Assembly: GCA_003281645.1 (NCBI GenBank)
Contig: QCBJ01000001.1
Location: 186,001-250,000 of the forward strand
Source: Prochlorococcus sp. AG-347-G20
Lineage (GTDB): Bacteria; Cyanobacteriota; Cyanobacteriia; PCC-6307; Cyanobiaceae
Direction of reading: 5' to 3'
Length of the DNA stretch: 64,000 bases
Shown: positions 29,757 to 40,160 of the stretch, piece by piece
Numbering within the stretch: the stretch's first letter is position 1
How the letters are laid out: each line of letters opens with the position of its first letter
Program-made: the position numbers and the translations under genes
Notes under the pieces: generated by a model
Told to the model about the DNA's origin: nothing
The model's input: the letters and a program-made list of their open reading frames with translations, nothing else
Database searches by the model: none

Positions 29757-30773
29757 ATGCAAATTTGGCCTCATAAACATATCCACACACTAGCTAATTT
29801 TTCAATTAAAGATTATGAGTCAGTATTTGAATTGGCTAATAGATTTGATGCACTAAAGAATGCAGGAACAAAAAAGATACCGGCCTTACAAGGGACTTTG
29901 GTAACGTCTTTATTTTTTGAAGCTAGTACAAGAACAAAAAATAGTTTTGAGCTTGCAGCAAAAAGACTTTCTGCTGATGTTCAAACGTTTGCTCCATCTT
30001 CCAGCTCTTTAACAAAGGGCGAAACAATAATTGATACAGCCATAACTTATTCTGCTATGGGGGCGGATACATTAGTTATCAGACACTCATCAAGTTACAT
30101 AACCTTTGAAATCGCAAAAAAACTTGATGCAATAAATTCCAAGACTTCGGTTCTTAATGCTGGAGATGGATTACATAGTCACCCAAGCCAAGGATTGCTT
30201 GACATCTATACATTGATAAAATTCTTTTCCAAAAAAACAGTGAATCCAGAGGTTTTAAATTCCAAAAAAATTTTAATAATTGGAGACGTTAATCATTCAA
30301 GGGTTGCCAGGTCAAATCTTTGGGCTTTAAGTGCATTCGGCGCCGACATCATCTTATGTGGTCCTAAGACATTAATACCTGATGAATTTATCAATTTTTT
30401 AAAAAACCCCGGGCCAAACCAAACAGAAGATCCTGTTAAATCAAGAGGTTCAATAACAATTTCTAGATCATTGGAAGAATCAATAAAAATTGCAGATGCG
30501 ATTATTGTTTTAAGACTCCAGAAAGAGAGAATGATGGAAAATTTACTAAGTAGTATTGATTCATATAGTTTGTATTATGGCTTAACCCCAGAGAAATTAT
30601 CTTTAAATAATAAAGAAATTCCAATTCTGCATCCTGGTCCCATTAACAGAGATATTGAAATAAGTAGCAAAGTGGTAGATCAATATCCTAATTGCTTAAT
30701 TAATAATCAAGTTGCAAATGGTATCCCTATAAGAATGGCTTTGCTTTATCTATTACAAAAACACAACAAGTAA
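29757..30773 (+). CDS. pyrB: Aspartate carbamoyltransferase catalytic subunit
   Basis: Committing step of pyrimidine synthesis: carbamoyl phosphate plus aspartate. The start at 29757 ([12 protein letters not shown], 338 residues) is preferred to an upstream in-frame ATG at 29709 that lies within mpg. Motifs are [15 protein letters not shown] (carbamoyl phosphate loop, near residue 58), [12 protein letters not shown] near 140 and [11 protein letters not shown] near 290. No pyrI regulatory subunit is present. It lies 22 bases after mpg and converges on the ycf20 gene. Confidence 0.96.
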   Translation: MQIWPHKHIHTLANFSIKDYESVFELANRFDALKNAGTKKIPALQGTLVTSLFFEASTRTKNSFELAAKRLSADVQTFAPSSSSLTKGETIIDTAITYSAMGADTLVIRHSSSYITFEIAKKLDAINSKTSVLNAGDGLHSHPSQGLLDIYTLIKFFSKKTVNPEVLNSKKILIIGDVNHSRVARSNLWALSAFGADIILCGPKTLIPDEFINFLKNPGPNQTEDPVKSRGSITISRSLEESIKIADAIIVLRLQKERMMENLLSSIDSYSLYYGLTPEKLSLNNKEIPILHPGPINRDIEISSKVVDQYPNCLINNQVANGIPIRMALLYLLQKHNK

Positions 30774-30775
30774 AT

Positions 30776-31117
30776 TTATAGCAACTTAAGACTTTCAGTA
30801 AAGAAACCATAAAATAATCCCAATCTCAAAGAATCTAATAAAAGTACTAAAAATTTCTTTTTCCTTTCAAATCTAAAATTTCTTCTTAGAACTATTAAAA
30901 TCTCGATAAAAACTACTGATAAGAAAGCAGCGACGGGATCCATGAGTTCCACCACGGCACTTACCATACCAAGAGAACTGCCAATGAAGTATCCAATTAA
31001 AAGTGTAATTAATGAAATTGAATATCTTCTCCATGGATTATTAGCCCAAATACTTAATGTTTGAATATTTTCCACAATTTTTAGCTGAAATTTTGTTTTT
31101 TGAGGTTTAACAACCAT
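30776..31117 (-). CDS. ycf20: Ycf20 family protein (DUF565)
   Basis: A 113-residue membrane protein with two to three hydrophobic helices: SISLITLLIGYFIGSSLGMV near residues 34-53, then VAAFLSVVFIEILIVLRR near 62-79. The NPWRRYS motif before the first helix and the C-terminal DSLRLGLFYGFFTESLKLL fit the Ycf20/DUF565 family. In green algae and plants family members affect non-photochemical quenching; the cyanobacterial role is not settled. It follows a 66-residue gene by 11 bases on the same strand. Confidence 0.82.
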   Translation of the reverse strand: MVVKPQKTKFQLKIVENIQTLSIWANNPWRRYSISLITLLIGYFIGSSLGMVSAVVELMDPVAAFLSVVFIEILIVLRRNFRFERKKKFLVLLLDSLRLGLFYGFFTESLKLL

Positions 31118-31128
31118 TTTGTATTAAA

Positions 31129-31329
31129 CTAAGCTGCTTCAGAGTTTGATTGAATTTTAGTATTTCCTTCTATTAATTCAAGCAATGCTTCCAACTGAGC
31201 CATTAATCCTCTTAACTCGCCTGGTTCAGGGAAAAGATCATCTTCTTTTATTCCTAAATGCATTTCTCTGAGCTCTTGTCTTAAATAGCGTATGTGACTA
31301 ATGACTTGCTCTCTTTTGGTTTGCGACAT
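31129..31329 (-). CDS. Small conserved hypothetical protein
   Basis: A 66-residue soluble, mostly helical protein beginning MSQTKREQVISHIRYLRQEL, with a central FPEPGELRGLMAQLEALLEL. I recognise it as a type conserved in marine picocyanobacteria but know no family function. Its charge pattern suggests a short helical hairpin. It is 11 bases upstream of ycf20 and probably transcribed with it. Confidence 0.7.
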   Translation of the reverse strand: MSQTKREQVISHIRYLRQELREMHLGIKEDDLFPEPGELRGLMAQLEALLELIEGNTKIQSNSEAA

Positions 31330-31548
31330 GAGATAAATTATGACAATGATATTTTAAGGGAGAATATTTCTGAAAAAGAGAGATTGAATATTTATGATTG
31401 AGAATGAAGATAAATTACCTAACAACAATTTGAAAAGATCATGAATCTTGAAAATTTTCATATCCTTGGAAATATTTTACTTAATACTTATATCAATTTA
31501 AATAATTACTTGAGGCTTTATTATTAGAATATATTGGCTTTACTCAAT

Positions 31549-31770
31549 ATGAAATTCATTTCCGAAAATAAAATAAGTGAGGAACTAGTAAATTCTTTTG
31601 ATGAAGAAATGACCCTTGAGCTCGCTAAAAGGCTAGAGGAAGATAACTATAATACTCCATTTGATGGTTTAAAAGACTGGCACTTACTTAGGGCTCTTGC
31701 AATCAATAGACCTGAATTAACAACTAATTTTACCCATCTTCTCGATCAGGAACCTTTCGATGAAAACTAA
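31549..31770 (+). CDS. DUF2555 family protein
   Basis: A small protein, 73 residues from the ATG at 31549 or 78 from an upstream TTG at 31534. The conserved part is LAKRLEEDNYNTPFDGLKDW followed by HLLRALAINRPELT and a closing LLDQEPFDE, which matches the cyanobacterial DUF2555 family. Function unknown. Its end overlaps the coaBC start by 11 bases, so the two genes are probably translationally coupled. Confidence 0.75.
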   Translation: MKFISENKISEELVNSFDEEMTLELAKRLEEDNYNTPFDGLKDWHLLRALAINRPELTTNFTHLLDQEPFDEN

Positions 31771-33016
31771 AAGTAAGTACTCCAAAATAAAGGTTTTGTT
31801 ATTAATAACAGGGAGTATTGCAGCTGTAAGAATTCCATTATTAGTTAGCCAATTAGCGAAAGAAAATTATGAAATAAAATGCGTTTTATCTAAAAATGCT
31901 GAAAAATTAATTAAGCCGCTTTCTCTCTCTATCTTGAGTAGAAACCCTTGCATTTTAGAAAATGATCAATGGTCAAATAGTCAATCAACCCCTCTTCACA
32001 TAGAACTAAGTAATTGGGCTGATATTTTAATCATTGCGCCTTTAACAGCAACAACATTAGCAAAATGGGTAACTGGAAATGCAGAGGGATTGATCCCAAG
32101 CATCTTAATTGCAAATATTAAGCCAATTATTGTTGCACCAGCAATGAATACACAAATGTGGCTAAATAAAGCTGTCCAGAAAAATTATGAGAATTTACAG
32201 AATTATGAAAATGTTTTATCTTTGCAACCAAGTGAAGGCCTCTTAGCGTGTGATGCTATTGGCATCGGTAAGATACCTCCAAATGATCTCATTCAATTAG
32301 CTCTTGAATTTATAGCTTCACACAAAAAAAATAAATATCGCAAAGATTTACTTAATAAGGAAATTTTAATAACTGGAGGGTGCACCTCAGAGAAAATTGA
32401 CGCGGCAAGACACATTACTAACAAAAGTTCAGGAGCTATGGGCCTACTTCTTTCTCAAGTAGCGAGGTTCAGAGGAGCACAAGTAAAATATGTCCATGGG
32501 CCACTGAAAATTGATAAAAATCTTACTGATGGAATAAAAAGATATGAAATTGAAACTAGTGTTGATTTAATTAGGGCACTTAATAATGAAATATCAAATT
32601 GCGATTATTTTTTCATGAATGCAGCAGTATCTGATTTCAAAATAACCTCTGATACTTCAGCTAAAATTCCAAAAAGTCAAATTAATGCTCATTTGAATCA
32701 AAACTTTGAGCTAGTCCCAGATATTTTAAAAACAATTAGTAAATCAAAAAAAGATAACCAAGTTTTTGTAGGCTTTTGTGCTTTTACAGGATCTATCGAA
32801 GAAGCACGAATGACAATTAAAGAAAAGATTATCCAAAAGGGTTGTGATTATCTATTCGCAAATCCAATTGATCTTGAAGGCCAAGGATTTGGCTTTTTGG
32901 CACAAAATGAAGGTTGGCTATTCGATACTAATAATATGGAATACTACATTAACAAAACATCAAAAATTGATTTAGCAAATAAATTAATAACCCAAATTAT
33001 TTCATTAAAAAAATAA
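31760..33016 (+). CDS. coaBC: Phosphopantothenoylcysteine decarboxylase / phosphopantothenate-cysteine ligase
   Basis: Bifunctional enzyme for two steps of coenzyme A synthesis. The N-terminal flavoprotein CoaC domain has ITGSIAAVRIPLL near residue 16 and the PAMNTQMW substrate motif near 127. The C-terminal CoaB domain starts at about 205 with ILITGGCTSEKIDAARHITN, then SSGAMGLLLSQVARFRGAQV. The length of 418 residues is normal. The stop codon falls inside an A/T-only palindrome of 24 bases that may act as terminator before psbO. Confidence 0.95.
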   Translation: MKTKSKYSKIKVLLLITGSIAAVRIPLLVSQLAKENYEIKCVLSKNAEKLIKPLSLSILSRNPCILENDQWSNSQSTPLHIELSNWADILIIAPLTATTLAKWVTGNAEGLIPSILIANIKPIIVAPAMNTQMWLNKAVQKNYENLQNYENVLSLQPSEGLLACDAIGIGKIPPNDLIQLALEFIASHKKNKYRKDLLNKEILITGGCTSEKIDAARHITNKSSGAMGLLLSQVARFRGAQVKYVHGPLKIDKNLTDGIKRYEIETSVDLIRALNNEISNCDYFFMNAAVSDFKITSDTSAKIPKSQINAHLNQNFELVPDILKTISKSKKDNQVFVGFCAFTGSIEEARMTIKEKIIQKGCDYLFANPIDLEGQGFGFLAQNEGWLFDTNNMEYYINKTSKIDLANKLITQIISLKK

Positions 33017-33034
33017 AAAAAATTTTTTTTATTT
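33011..33034. repeat. Perfect A/T palindrome between coaBC and psbO
   Basis: A 24-base perfect palindrome of A and T only: three As, T, eight As, eight Ts, A, three Ts. It includes the coaBC stop codon and is followed by another T-rich run. It can fold as a hairpin with a T tract, so it may be a weak terminator for coaBC, or be bent DNA upstream of the psbO promoter. Confidence 0.5.
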
Positions 33035-33233
33035 GTATTTTTTTGTAATCTTAATCATTAAAAATAATGTGATAGCTTAAAATAATTCCAGTTTTTTAAA
33101 ATCTAAAAAGCTACGGGTTGTTTCGAGGATTTAATAGTCCTATCTTTTATGGTCCTTTCCCTTGTAATATCCGTACTGAACTTATTAGATGACCTTTAAT
33201 CTATCGTCACAGAACTTTACTGCAACTTTAATT

Positions 33234-34028
33234 ATGAGAATTCGTTCTTTCTTAGCTTTTGTTATTTCATTTTGTATAACTTTTGCTTTCGTACCTGTTA
33301 AAACATTTGCTTTTTCTGAAAGAGGAAATGCACAATTCACTGATGTTGTTAACACAGGAAAAGCTAATGATTGCCCGACATTAGACTCATCTCTTGTCGG
33401 ATCAATATCTCTAGGAAATGGAGATAGCCTTAAAGGAATATGCATGCATCCAACAGAAGTTTATGTAAAAGTGCCAGGCACAAAACGAAAAGCTGCAGAA
33501 TTTGTTTCTACAAAAATTATTAGTCCTAGAAATAACACCACAGTGACAGAAGTTTATGGAGATATAGATTCAGGAACTTTCACTGAAAAGGGTGGTATTG
33601 ATTTTCAACTTATTACTGTATTAACTCCTGGTGGTTTAGAGGTGCCATTTGCATTCTCAGCAAAAGATCTTACAGCTGATTTACCTTCATCTATTGAGCC
33701 AGGCACTGAGGTTAGTGGATCAACATTTACACCTAACTACAGAACTGGTGACTTTCTAGATCCTAAGGCAAGAGCTAAAAATACTGGTGTTGAATATGCT
33801 CAAGGTTTAGTTGCATTAGGAGGCGATGACGAAGAACTTGCAAAAGAAAATATTAAAGTTGATGTAAACGGTACTGGCGTTATTACTCTTTCAATCAACA
33901 ATGTAGATTCTGACACAGACGAATTTGCTGGTACTTTTGAAGCAATCCAACCTTCAGATACAGATATGGGTTCAAAGGATCCACTTGATGTAAAAATAAT
34001 TGGGGAGCTTTACGGAAGAAAAGCATAA
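33234..34028 (+). CDS. psbO: Photosystem II manganese-stabilising protein PsbO
   Basis: The 33-kDa lumenal extrinsic protein that stabilises the oxygen-evolving cluster. I prefer the start at 33234 (MRIRSFLAFVISFCITFAF) because it gives a normal signal peptide ending near KTFA, and a 264-residue precursor; the frame itself opens at 33189. The mature protein has the two conserved cysteines (DCPTL and GICMHP), KRKAAEFV, a QLITVLTPGGLEVPFAF segment, and SGSTFTPNYRTGDFLDPKAR. A strong terminator follows the stop. Confidence 0.97.
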   Translation: MRIRSFLAFVISFCITFAFVPVKTFAFSERGNAQFTDVVNTGKANDCPTLDSSLVGSISLGNGDSLKGICMHPTEVYVKVPGTKRKAAEFVSTKIISPRNNTTVTEVYGDIDSGTFTEKGGIDFQLITVLTPGGLEVPFAFSAKDLTADLPSSIEPGTEVSGSTFTPNYRTGDFLDPKARAKNTGVEYAQGLVALGGDDEELAKENIKVDVNGTGVITLSINNVDSDTDEFAGTFEAIQPSDTDMGSKDPLDVKIIGELYGRKA

Positions 34029-34044
34029 ATCCTACTTGAGAGAG

Positions 34045-34072
34045 AAAGGGGGTTAAACCCCTCTTTTTTTTT
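34045..34072 (+). terminator. Intrinsic terminator of psbO
   Basis: AGGGG-GTTAAA-CCCCT is followed by C and nine Ts, 19 bases after the psbO stop. It isolates psbO from sat. Confidence 0.88.
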
Positions 34073-34099
34073 CAAAATTTTTCTTTATCAATTTAAAAA

Positions 34100-35275
34100 A
34101 TGGAATTACAACAAAAAACCAAAACAGATACTAATGGACTAATACCGCCTTATGGAGGGGAACTAAAAAATTTAATTATCAAAGATAAAAACCTTAAAAA
34201 TGATCTTATCTCTAAAGCTACTTATGAGTTTGAATGTAGCGAGAGAAATGCATGCGATGTAGAACTTTTGATGGTTGGAGCTTTTTCTCCATTGGAAGGT
34301 TTTATGGATGAAAATAACTACAATTCGGTAATTAAAAATAATAGAAATACAAATGGGTTGCTTTTTGGCTTGCCTATTGTATTTGATTCAAATAATAAAA
34401 AAGTAAAAGCTGGAGAGACAATATTGCTTACTTATAAAAAACAAAAAATAGCAGTTTTAGAAGTTAGCTCTCAATGGGAGCCTGACAAATCCCTAGAAGC
34501 TGAACTTTGTTATGGTACTAATTCTTTAGATCATCCTGCTGTTAGGATGATTTTTAACGAGAGAGGGAGATTTTATATAGGAGGAAGAGTTTATGGTTTC
34601 GAACTACCAATTAGAGAATTCCCTTGCAAAACCCCAGAAGAAGTTAGATCTACACTGCCATCAAATCATGATGTAGTTGCATTTCAATGCAGAAATCCAA
34701 TTCATAGAGCACATTATGAATTATTTACTAATGCCTTACTTTCAGATAATGTCTCCTCTAACTCCGTTGTTTTAGTTCATCCAACTTGTGGGCCAACTCA
34801 ACAAGATGATATCCCCGGAAAAGTTAGATACTTGACCTATAAAGAATTAGAAGAGGAAATATCTGATAAAAGAATAAAATGGGCTTTTTTACCTTATTCA
34901 ATGCATATGGCAGGGCCAAGAGAAGCTCTTCAACATATGATAATCAGAAGAAATTATGGCTGCACCCACTTTATTATTGGTAGAGATATGGCTGGTTGTA
35001 AGTCTTCATCAACTGGTGAAGATTTTTATGGTCCATATGACGCCCAGAATTTTGCGAATAAGTGTGCAAATGAATTGATGATGCAAACTGTTCCTTCAAA
35101 AAATTTAGTTTATACGAAGGAAAAAGGATATATAACAGCTGAAGAAGCTAAAGAATTTAATTATGAAATTATGAAACTTAGTGGAACTGAATTTAGAAAG
35201 AAATTGAGGAACGGCGAACCAATTCCTGAATGGTTTGCATTCAAAAGTGTAGTAGATGTTCTAAGACGCTCTTAA
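34100..35275 (+). CDS. sat: Sulfate adenylyltransferase (ATP sulfurylase)
   Basis: Activates sulfate to APS, the first step of assimilation. The 391-residue protein is the homo-oligomeric type, without an APS kinase domain. The key ATP-binding motif QCRNPIHRAHYELF is near residue 195, and GRDMAGCKS near 295 is the second. YGGELKNLI and NACDVELLMVGAFSPLEGF are conserved N-terminal blocks. The C-terminus (SGTEFRKKLRNGEPIPEWF) is complete. Confidence 0.97.
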   Translation: MELQQKTKTDTNGLIPPYGGELKNLIIKDKNLKNDLISKATYEFECSERNACDVELLMVGAFSPLEGFMDENNYNSVIKNNRNTNGLLFGLPIVFDSNNKKVKAGETILLTYKKQKIAVLEVSSQWEPDKSLEAELCYGTNSLDHPAVRMIFNERGRFYIGGRVYGFELPIREFPCKTPEEVRSTLPSNHDVVAFQCRNPIHRAHYELFTNALLSDNVSSNSVVLVHPTCGPTQQDDIPGKVRYLTYKELEEEISDKRIKWAFLPYSMHMAGPREALQHMIIRRNYGCTHFIIGRDMAGCKSSSTGEDFYGPYDAQNFANKCANELMMQTVPSKNLVYTKEKGYITAEEAKEFNYEIMKLSGTEFRKKLRNGEPIPEWFAFKSVVDVLRRS

Positions 35276-35321
35276 TATTGTTTTATTATTAGTATTATAG
35301 ATTTATTAAAGATTTTTTATC

Positions 35322-37175
35322 GTGAACAAACGTTGGAGAAACGTAGGACTTTATGTTCTAGCCGTTATTACTGTAATTTTCATTGGTACTTCTGTTTTTG
35401 ATAAACCTAGTACTGAAAGTTCTACAAAGACCTTGAGATATAGTGATTTTATAGAGGCAGTACAAGATAAAGAAATCAGTAGAGTCTTAATATCTCCAGA
35501 TAATGCCACAGCTCAAGTTGTTGAAAATGATGGGAGCAGATCTGAGGTCAATTTAGCCCCCGACAAAGATTTATTAAAAATACTGACTGAGAATAATGTA
35601 GATATAGCCGTAACTCCTACAAAATTAGCCAATCCATGGCAACAGGCTGTAAGTAGCTTAATTTTCCCAGTACTTTTGATTGGAGGCCTATTTTTTCTTT
35701 TCAGAAGATCCCAAAGTGGTAATGCTGGAGGTGGTAATCCAGCTATGAGTTTTGGCAAAAGCAAGGCTAGACTTCAAATGGAACCATCTACACAAGTAAC
35801 TTTTTCAGACGTTGCTGGTGTTGAAGGTGCAAAATTAGAACTCACAGAAGTTGTAGATTTTCTTAAGAGCCCAGATAGATTTACTGCAGTCGGAGCAAAA
35901 ATTCCAAAAGGAGTTCTTCTTGTTGGCCCTCCAGGTACAGGAAAAACATTGTTAGCCAAAGCAGTAGCTGGAGAAGCAGGTGTACCTTTTTTCTCAATAT
36001 CAGGTTCAGAATTTGTAGAGATGTTTGTAGGAGTTGGAGCTAGTAGAGTTAGAGACCTTTTTGAACAAGCTAAAAAGAATGCTCCTTGCATTGTGTTTAT
36101 TGACGAAATAGATGCAGTTGGAAGACAAAGAGGTGCTGGTATGGGCGGAGGAAATGATGAAAGAGAACAAACATTAAATCAACTCCTAACCGAAATGGAC
36201 GGTTTCGAAGGTAATTCAGGAATAATAATAGTAGCTGCCACCAACAGACCTGATGTTTTAGATTCAGCTTTAATGCGTCCGGGCAGATTCGATAGACAGG
36301 TCACAGTAGATAGACCAGATTACGCTGGAAGATTACAGATATTAAATGTTCATGCGAAAGATAAAACTCTTTCAAAAGACGTTGATTTAGATAAAGTTGC
36401 TAGGAGAACTCCAGGTTTTACTGGCGCAGATTTAGCTAATCTTTTAAATGAAGCAGCAATATTAGCAGCTAGAAAAGATTTAGATAAAGTAAGTAATGAC
36501 GAAGTTGGTGATGCCATTGAAAGAGTTATGGCTGGCCCAGAAAAGAAAGATAGAGTCATTAGTGATAAGAAAAAAGAATTAGTTGCTTATCATGAAGCTG
36601 GTCATGCACTCGTCGGAGCATTAATGCCTGATTATGATCCAGTAGCAAAAGTTTCAATAATTCCTAGAGGTCAAGCTGGAGGTTTAACATTCTTTACTCC
36701 AAGTGAAGAAAGAATGGAATCTGGTCTTTACTCTCGTTCTTACCTTCAAAATCAAATGGCTGTAGCCCTTGGGGGAAGAGTTGCTGAAGAAATAGTCTAT
36801 GGTGAAGAGGAAGTAACAACTGGTGCTTCAAATGATTTACAACAAGTTGCCAATGTAGCAAGACAAATGATCACTAAATTTGGAATGAGTGATAAAATAG
36901 GTCCTGTCGCTCTTGGTCAATCTCAAGGTGGTATGTTTCTCGGAAGAGATATGAGCTCTACAAGAGACTTTTCTGAAGACACAGCCGCAACAATTGATGT
37001 AGAGGTTTCAGAACTTGTTGATGTTGCCTACAAGAGAGCTACAAAAGTTTTATCAGATAATAGGACTGTTCTGGACGAAATGGCTCAAATGCTAATTGAA
37101 AGAGAAACTATAGATACTGAAGATATCCAAGATTTGCTTAACCGTTCAGAAGTAAAAGTCGCAAACTATATTTAA
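35322..37175 (+). CDS. ftsH: ATP-dependent zinc metalloprotease FtsH
   Basis: A thylakoid/cytoplasmic membrane AAA+ protease; cyanobacterial FtsH complexes degrade damaged D1 protein in photosystem II repair. The 617 residues comprise two N-terminal membrane helices (about 8-25 and 108-126) flanking a lumenal loop, Walker A GPPGTGKT with lysine at 208, Walker [14 protein letters not shown], arginine fingers in RPGRFDRQV, and the zinc site HEAGH at 424-428. The start is GTG. A KDPG-aldolase-like gene follows after 21 bases. Confidence 0.97.
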   Translation: MNKRWRNVGLYVLAVITVIFIGTSVFDKPSTESSTKTLRYSDFIEAVQDKEISRVLISPDNATAQVVENDGSRSEVNLAPDKDLLKILTENNVDIAVTPTKLANPWQQAVSSLIFPVLLIGGLFFLFRRSQSGNAGGGNPAMSFGKSKARLQMEPSTQVTFSDVAGVEGAKLELTEVVDFLKSPDRFTAVGAKIPKGVLLVGPPGTGKTLLAKAVAGEAGVPFFSISGSEFVEMFVGVGASRVRDLFEQAKKNAPCIVFIDEIDAVGRQRGAGMGGGNDEREQTLNQLLTEMDGFEGNSGIIIVAATNRPDVLDSALMRPGRFDRQVTVDRPDYAGRLQILNVHAKDKTLSKDVDLDKVARRTPGFTGADLANLLNEAAILAARKDLDKVSNDEVGDAIERVMAGPEKKDRVISDKKKELVAYHEAGHALVGALMPDYDPVAKVSIIPRGQAGGLTFFTPSEERMESGLYSRSYLQNQMAVALGGRVAEEIVYGEEEVTTGASNDLQQVANVARQMITKFGMSDKIGPVALGQSQGGMFLGRDMSSTRDFSEDTAATIDVEVSELVDVAYKRATKVLSDNRTVLDEMAQMLIERETIDTEDIQDLLNRSEVKVANYI

Positions 37176-37196
37176 TGGCAAAAGTTTAATTTTTTA

Positions 37197-37823
37197 ATGA
37201 ATAATAAAGAAGATTCTTTTTCGGAGTTCCTGAAAACAGAGTCTTTTTTTTTACTTATAAAACCAGAAGATAATATTTACTCAAATACCTCTATAAGAAA
37301 TTCATTTTTTGAAGAATTAGCAACCTTAGTAAAATTAGGATTAAAGAATATTGAAATAAGTTGGTCAAACAACGAAAATTGGTCAGATTTTGTTTCCTAT
37401 ATCAAAATTAAATATCCAAGAATTAATTTAGGCTCTGCCTCCATAGTTAATAAGAAATCACTAGAGGATTCTTTAAAAATTGGATTAAATTTTTCGATGA
37501 TGAAATTTTGGGATAAAGATCTTTTCAATTATGCGCAGTCAAAGAATTATTTATTAATTCCAGGAATTAATAATTTAAAGGATCTTAAAGAAGCGATAAA
37601 TTTAAATTGCAACATCATCAAAATTTACCCATTAAAAAGTAAAGATAGTTCGATAGATATACTCAACTATAAAAATATTGATTTCATTGCTGCTGGAGGA
37701 CTATCAATCAATGATTTAAAAACTTGTAAATCTTTAGGATATAAATCAGTCGTAATTGGAGAAAAAGCTATCATAAATAAAAAATTTGATCCAAAAATAT
37801 TTGAATGGCTCAAAAATAATTGA
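37197..37823 (+). CDS. eda: KDPG/KHG aldolase family protein
   Basis: A 208-residue TIM-barrel protein of the Eda family, which splits 2-keto-3-deoxy-6-phosphogluconate in the Entner-Doudoroff pathway. The catalytic glutamate (E53 in NIEISWSN) and the Schiff-base lysine (K142 in IIKIYPLK) are kept, as is LLIPGINNLKDL and FIAAGGLS. The arginine that usually follows the glutamate (TLRT in E. coli) is absent, and the usual SPG loop reads MMKFWD. The family is secure; the KDPG specificity is inferred. It follows ftsH by 21 bases. Confidence 0.75.
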   Translation: MNNKEDSFSEFLKTESFFLLIKPEDNIYSNTSIRNSFFEELATLVKLGLKNIEISWSNNENWSDFVSYIKIKYPRINLGSASIVNKKSLEDSLKIGLNFSMMKFWDKDLFNYAQSKNYLLIPGINNLKDLKEAINLNCNIIKIYPLKSKDSSIDILNYKNIDFIAAGGLSINDLKTCKSLGYKSVVIGEKAIINKKFDPKIFEWLKNN

Positions 37824-37856
37824 GTTAAGGATGAATATATTTATTCAACAAAACAA

Positions 37857-38954
37857 CTACTTATTTATTAAGTCACATTGGGCATGATTTAGAAGCAAAT
37901 GATCAGCAAGTACTAAAGCGACCATAGCATCAACCATAGGAACTGCTCTTGGTAGAACGCATGGATCATGTCTCCCTTTTGCTTTCATCAGTACCTCTTT
38001 ACCTTCAGCATTCACTGTTTTCTGTTCTTTCCCGATGGTTGCTGTAGGTTTAAAAGCTATCTTCATCTCAATATTTTCACCATTACTTATTCCTCCCTGT
38101 ACACCTCCTGAATTGTTAGATGTTGTTCTTAACTTACTAGAATCATCAGACTTAATGAACGAATCATTATGTTCGCTTCCTTTTAAATAAGTTCCAGAGA
38201 AACCTGAACCTATTTCAAAGCCTTTCGTAGCAGGCAAAGACATCAAAGCCTTTGCGAAATCAGCTTCTAATTTATCAAAAACAGGCATTCCAAGACCCGA
38301 GGGAACGTTTCTTACTAGACATTCAATAACACCGCCGCAAGAGTCTCCTTGACGCTTTAATTCCTTAATCCTCTCTATCATTTCCGCTGATACTTTTTCA
38401 TCAGGACATCTAACAATATTAGAGTCTATTTTTTTTAGAGAAATCTTCTCTTTATTTATATCAGAATCAATATCATGTATACGCTTTACCCAAGATAGTA
38501 TTTCAGTGTTACAGAAGGTTTTTAATAATTGTTTCGCTACAGCACCGGCAGCAACTCTTCCAATTGTTTCTCTGGCAGAGGCTCTTCCACCGCCAGAACT
38601 TGCCTGAATTCCATATTTCAGATGATATGTACCATCTGCATGAGAAGGTCTAAATACCTGCTCCAAATTATTATAATCGTCTGGTCTTTGATCTTTGTTT
38701 CTTACCAACATTGCTATTGGAGTTCCAAGTGTTAACCCTTCCTTTATCCCACTTAATATTTCAATTTTATCTTCTTCATTTCGGGGTGTTGTAATGTCAC
38801 TTTGGCCAGGTCTGCGCCTATCTAAATCATTTTGTATCAGATTTATATCTATTTTTAACTTAGGGGGACATCCATCAAGGATAACTCCTACTGCACCACC
38901 ATGTGATTCTCCAAAAGTACTAACACGAAAAATTTTCCCAAAACTACTACTCAT
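37857..38954 (-). CDS. aroC: Chorismate synthase
   Basis: The last shikimate-pathway step, using reduced FMN to make chorismate. The 365-residue protein has [15 protein letters not shown] at the N-terminus, [18 protein letters not shown] near residue 46, the signature [20 protein letters not shown] near 118 and [15 protein letters not shown] near 330. It converges on the aldolase gene, and its promoter faces the psbA terminator. Confidence 0.97.
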   Translation of the reverse strand: MSSSFGKIFRVSTFGESHGGAVGVILDGCPPKLKIDINLIQNDLDRRRPGQSDITTPRNEEDKIEILSGIKEGLTLGTPIAMLVRNKDQRPDDYNNLEQVFRPSHADGTYHLKYGIQASSGGGRASARETIGRVAAGAVAKQLLKTFCNTEILSWVKRIHDIDSDINKEKISLKKIDSNIVRCPDEKVSAEMIERIKELKRQGDSCGGVIECLVRNVPSGLGMPVFDKLEADFAKALMSLPATKGFEIGSGFSGTYLKGSEHNDSFIKSDDSSKLRTTSNNSGGVQGGISNGENIEMKIAFKPTATIGKEQKTVNAEGKEVLMKAKGRHDPCVLPRAVPMVDAMVALVLADHLLLNHAQCDLINK

Positions 38955-39014
38955 AGAAATATCAAATGTTTTATCTATATATAAACATTATATGAAACCA
39001 ATTGAAAATTAAAC

Positions 39015-39040
39015 AAAAAAAAGCCCCCAAAAGGGGGACT
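39015..39040 (-). terminator. Intrinsic terminator of psbA
   Basis: On the minus strand CCCCC-TTTT-GGGGG is followed by C and eight Us, about 20 bases after the psbA stop codon. Confidence 0.9.
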
Positions 39041-39062
39041 TGTAGATTTAAGAACTTTAAGC

Positions 39063-40145
39063 TTAACCGATAGCTGGAGCTGAAAGAGCTACTGTTGTAG
39101 ACTCAGCTGCTGCTAGATCAAGTGGGAAGTTGTGAGCATTACGCTCGTGCATTACTTCCATACCTAGGTTTGCTCTGTTAAGAACGTCACCCCATGTAGG
39201 AACAATCTTACCGTTTGCATCAACAACTGACTGGTTGAAGTTGAAACCGTTAAGGTTGAATGCCATTGTGCAGATACCCATTGAAGTTAACCATACACAA
39301 ACAACTGGGAATACAGCTAGGAAGAAGTGAAGACTTCTGCTGTTGTTGAAACTTGCATATTGGAAGATCAAACGACCGAAGTAGCCATGAGCTGCAACGA
39401 TGTTATATGTTTCTTCTTCTTGTCCGAACTTGTAACCATAGTTCTGAGATTCTGTCTCAGTTGTTTCTCTAATTAGAGATGAAGTAACAAGTGAACCGTG
39501 CATAGCTGAGAATAAAGATCCTCCGAACATACCAGCAACACCAGCCATATGGAATGGGTGCATAAGAATGTTGTGCTCTGCCTGGAAAACAAACATGAAG
39601 TTGAATGTTCCAGAGATACCTAGAGGCATTCCGTCAGAGAATGAGCCTTGACCGAATGGGTATACAAGAAATACTGCGAAAGCTGCTGAAACTGGTGCAG
39701 AGTATGCAACACAGATCCATGGACGCATACCTAAACGGTATGAAAGCTCCCACTGTCTTCCCATGTATGCTGAAATTCCAATTAGGAAGTGGAAAATTAC
39801 AAGCTGGTAAGGACCACCGTTGTATAACCACTCATCTACAGTAGCTGCTTCCCAAATTGGGTAGAAGTGTAGACCAATAGCATTAGATGAAGGAACAACT
39901 GCACCTGAGATGATGTTGTTTCCATATAGGAATGAACCAGCAACTGGCTCTCTAATTCCGTCGATGTCTACTGGTGGTGCTGCGATGAATGCAACGATGA
40001 AGCAAGCCGCTGCTGTAAGTAGGCATGGAATCATTAAGACGCCGAACCAACCAACATAAATTCTGTTGTTAGTTGATGTTACCCACTCACAAAACTGTGG
40101 CCAGCCTTTTAACAGCGAAGAACGCTGCTGCTGAATAGTTGTCAT
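39063..40145 (-). CDS. psbA: Photosystem II D1 protein
   Basis: The D1 reaction-centre protein, turned over rapidly in light. The 360-residue precursor has five transmembrane helices. [19 protein letters not shown] is the QB site region, HEERNAHNF-type ligands appear as [17 protein letters not shown], and the CtpA-cleaved extension [14 protein letters not shown] follows the mature C-terminal alanine. This is the short D1 of Prochlorococcus. The gene is monocistronic, with a strong terminator and a leader containing two hairpins. Codon use is visibly less AT-biased than that of its neighbours, as expected for a very highly expressed gene. Confidence 0.99.
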   Translation of the reverse strand: MTTIQQQRSSLLKGWPQFCEWVTSTNNRIYVGWFGVLMIPCLLTAAACFIVAFIAAPPVDIDGIREPVAGSFLYGNNIISGAVVPSSNAIGLHFYPIWEAATVDEWLYNGGPYQLVIFHFLIGISAYMGRQWELSYRLGMRPWICVAYSAPVSAAFAVFLVYPFGQGSFSDGMPLGISGTFNFMFVFQAEHNILMHPFHMAGVAGMFGGSLFSAMHGSLVTSSLIRETTETESQNYGYKFGQEEETYNIVAAHGYFGRLIFQYASFNNSRSLHFFLAVFPVVCVWLTSMGICTMAFNLNGFNFNQSVVDANGKIVPTWGDVLNRANLGMEVMHERNAHNFPLDLAAAESTTVALSAPAIG

Positions 40146-40160
40146 GAGTTCGTAAAGTAT

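Noticed and set aside
31441-31527. 28-codon frame between the 66-residue gene and DUF2555
   Set aside because: Composition is that of random AT-rich DNA (N, L, I, Y) and there is no recognisable start context.
33189-33233. psbO starting at 33189
   Set aside because: It would add 15 residues before an otherwise standard signal peptide that begins at the ATG at 33234.
39605-39844. Open frames on the opposite strand and in another frame of psbA
   Set aside because: They are by-products of the more GC-rich, codon-biased psbA sequence; the translation has no recognisable domain.
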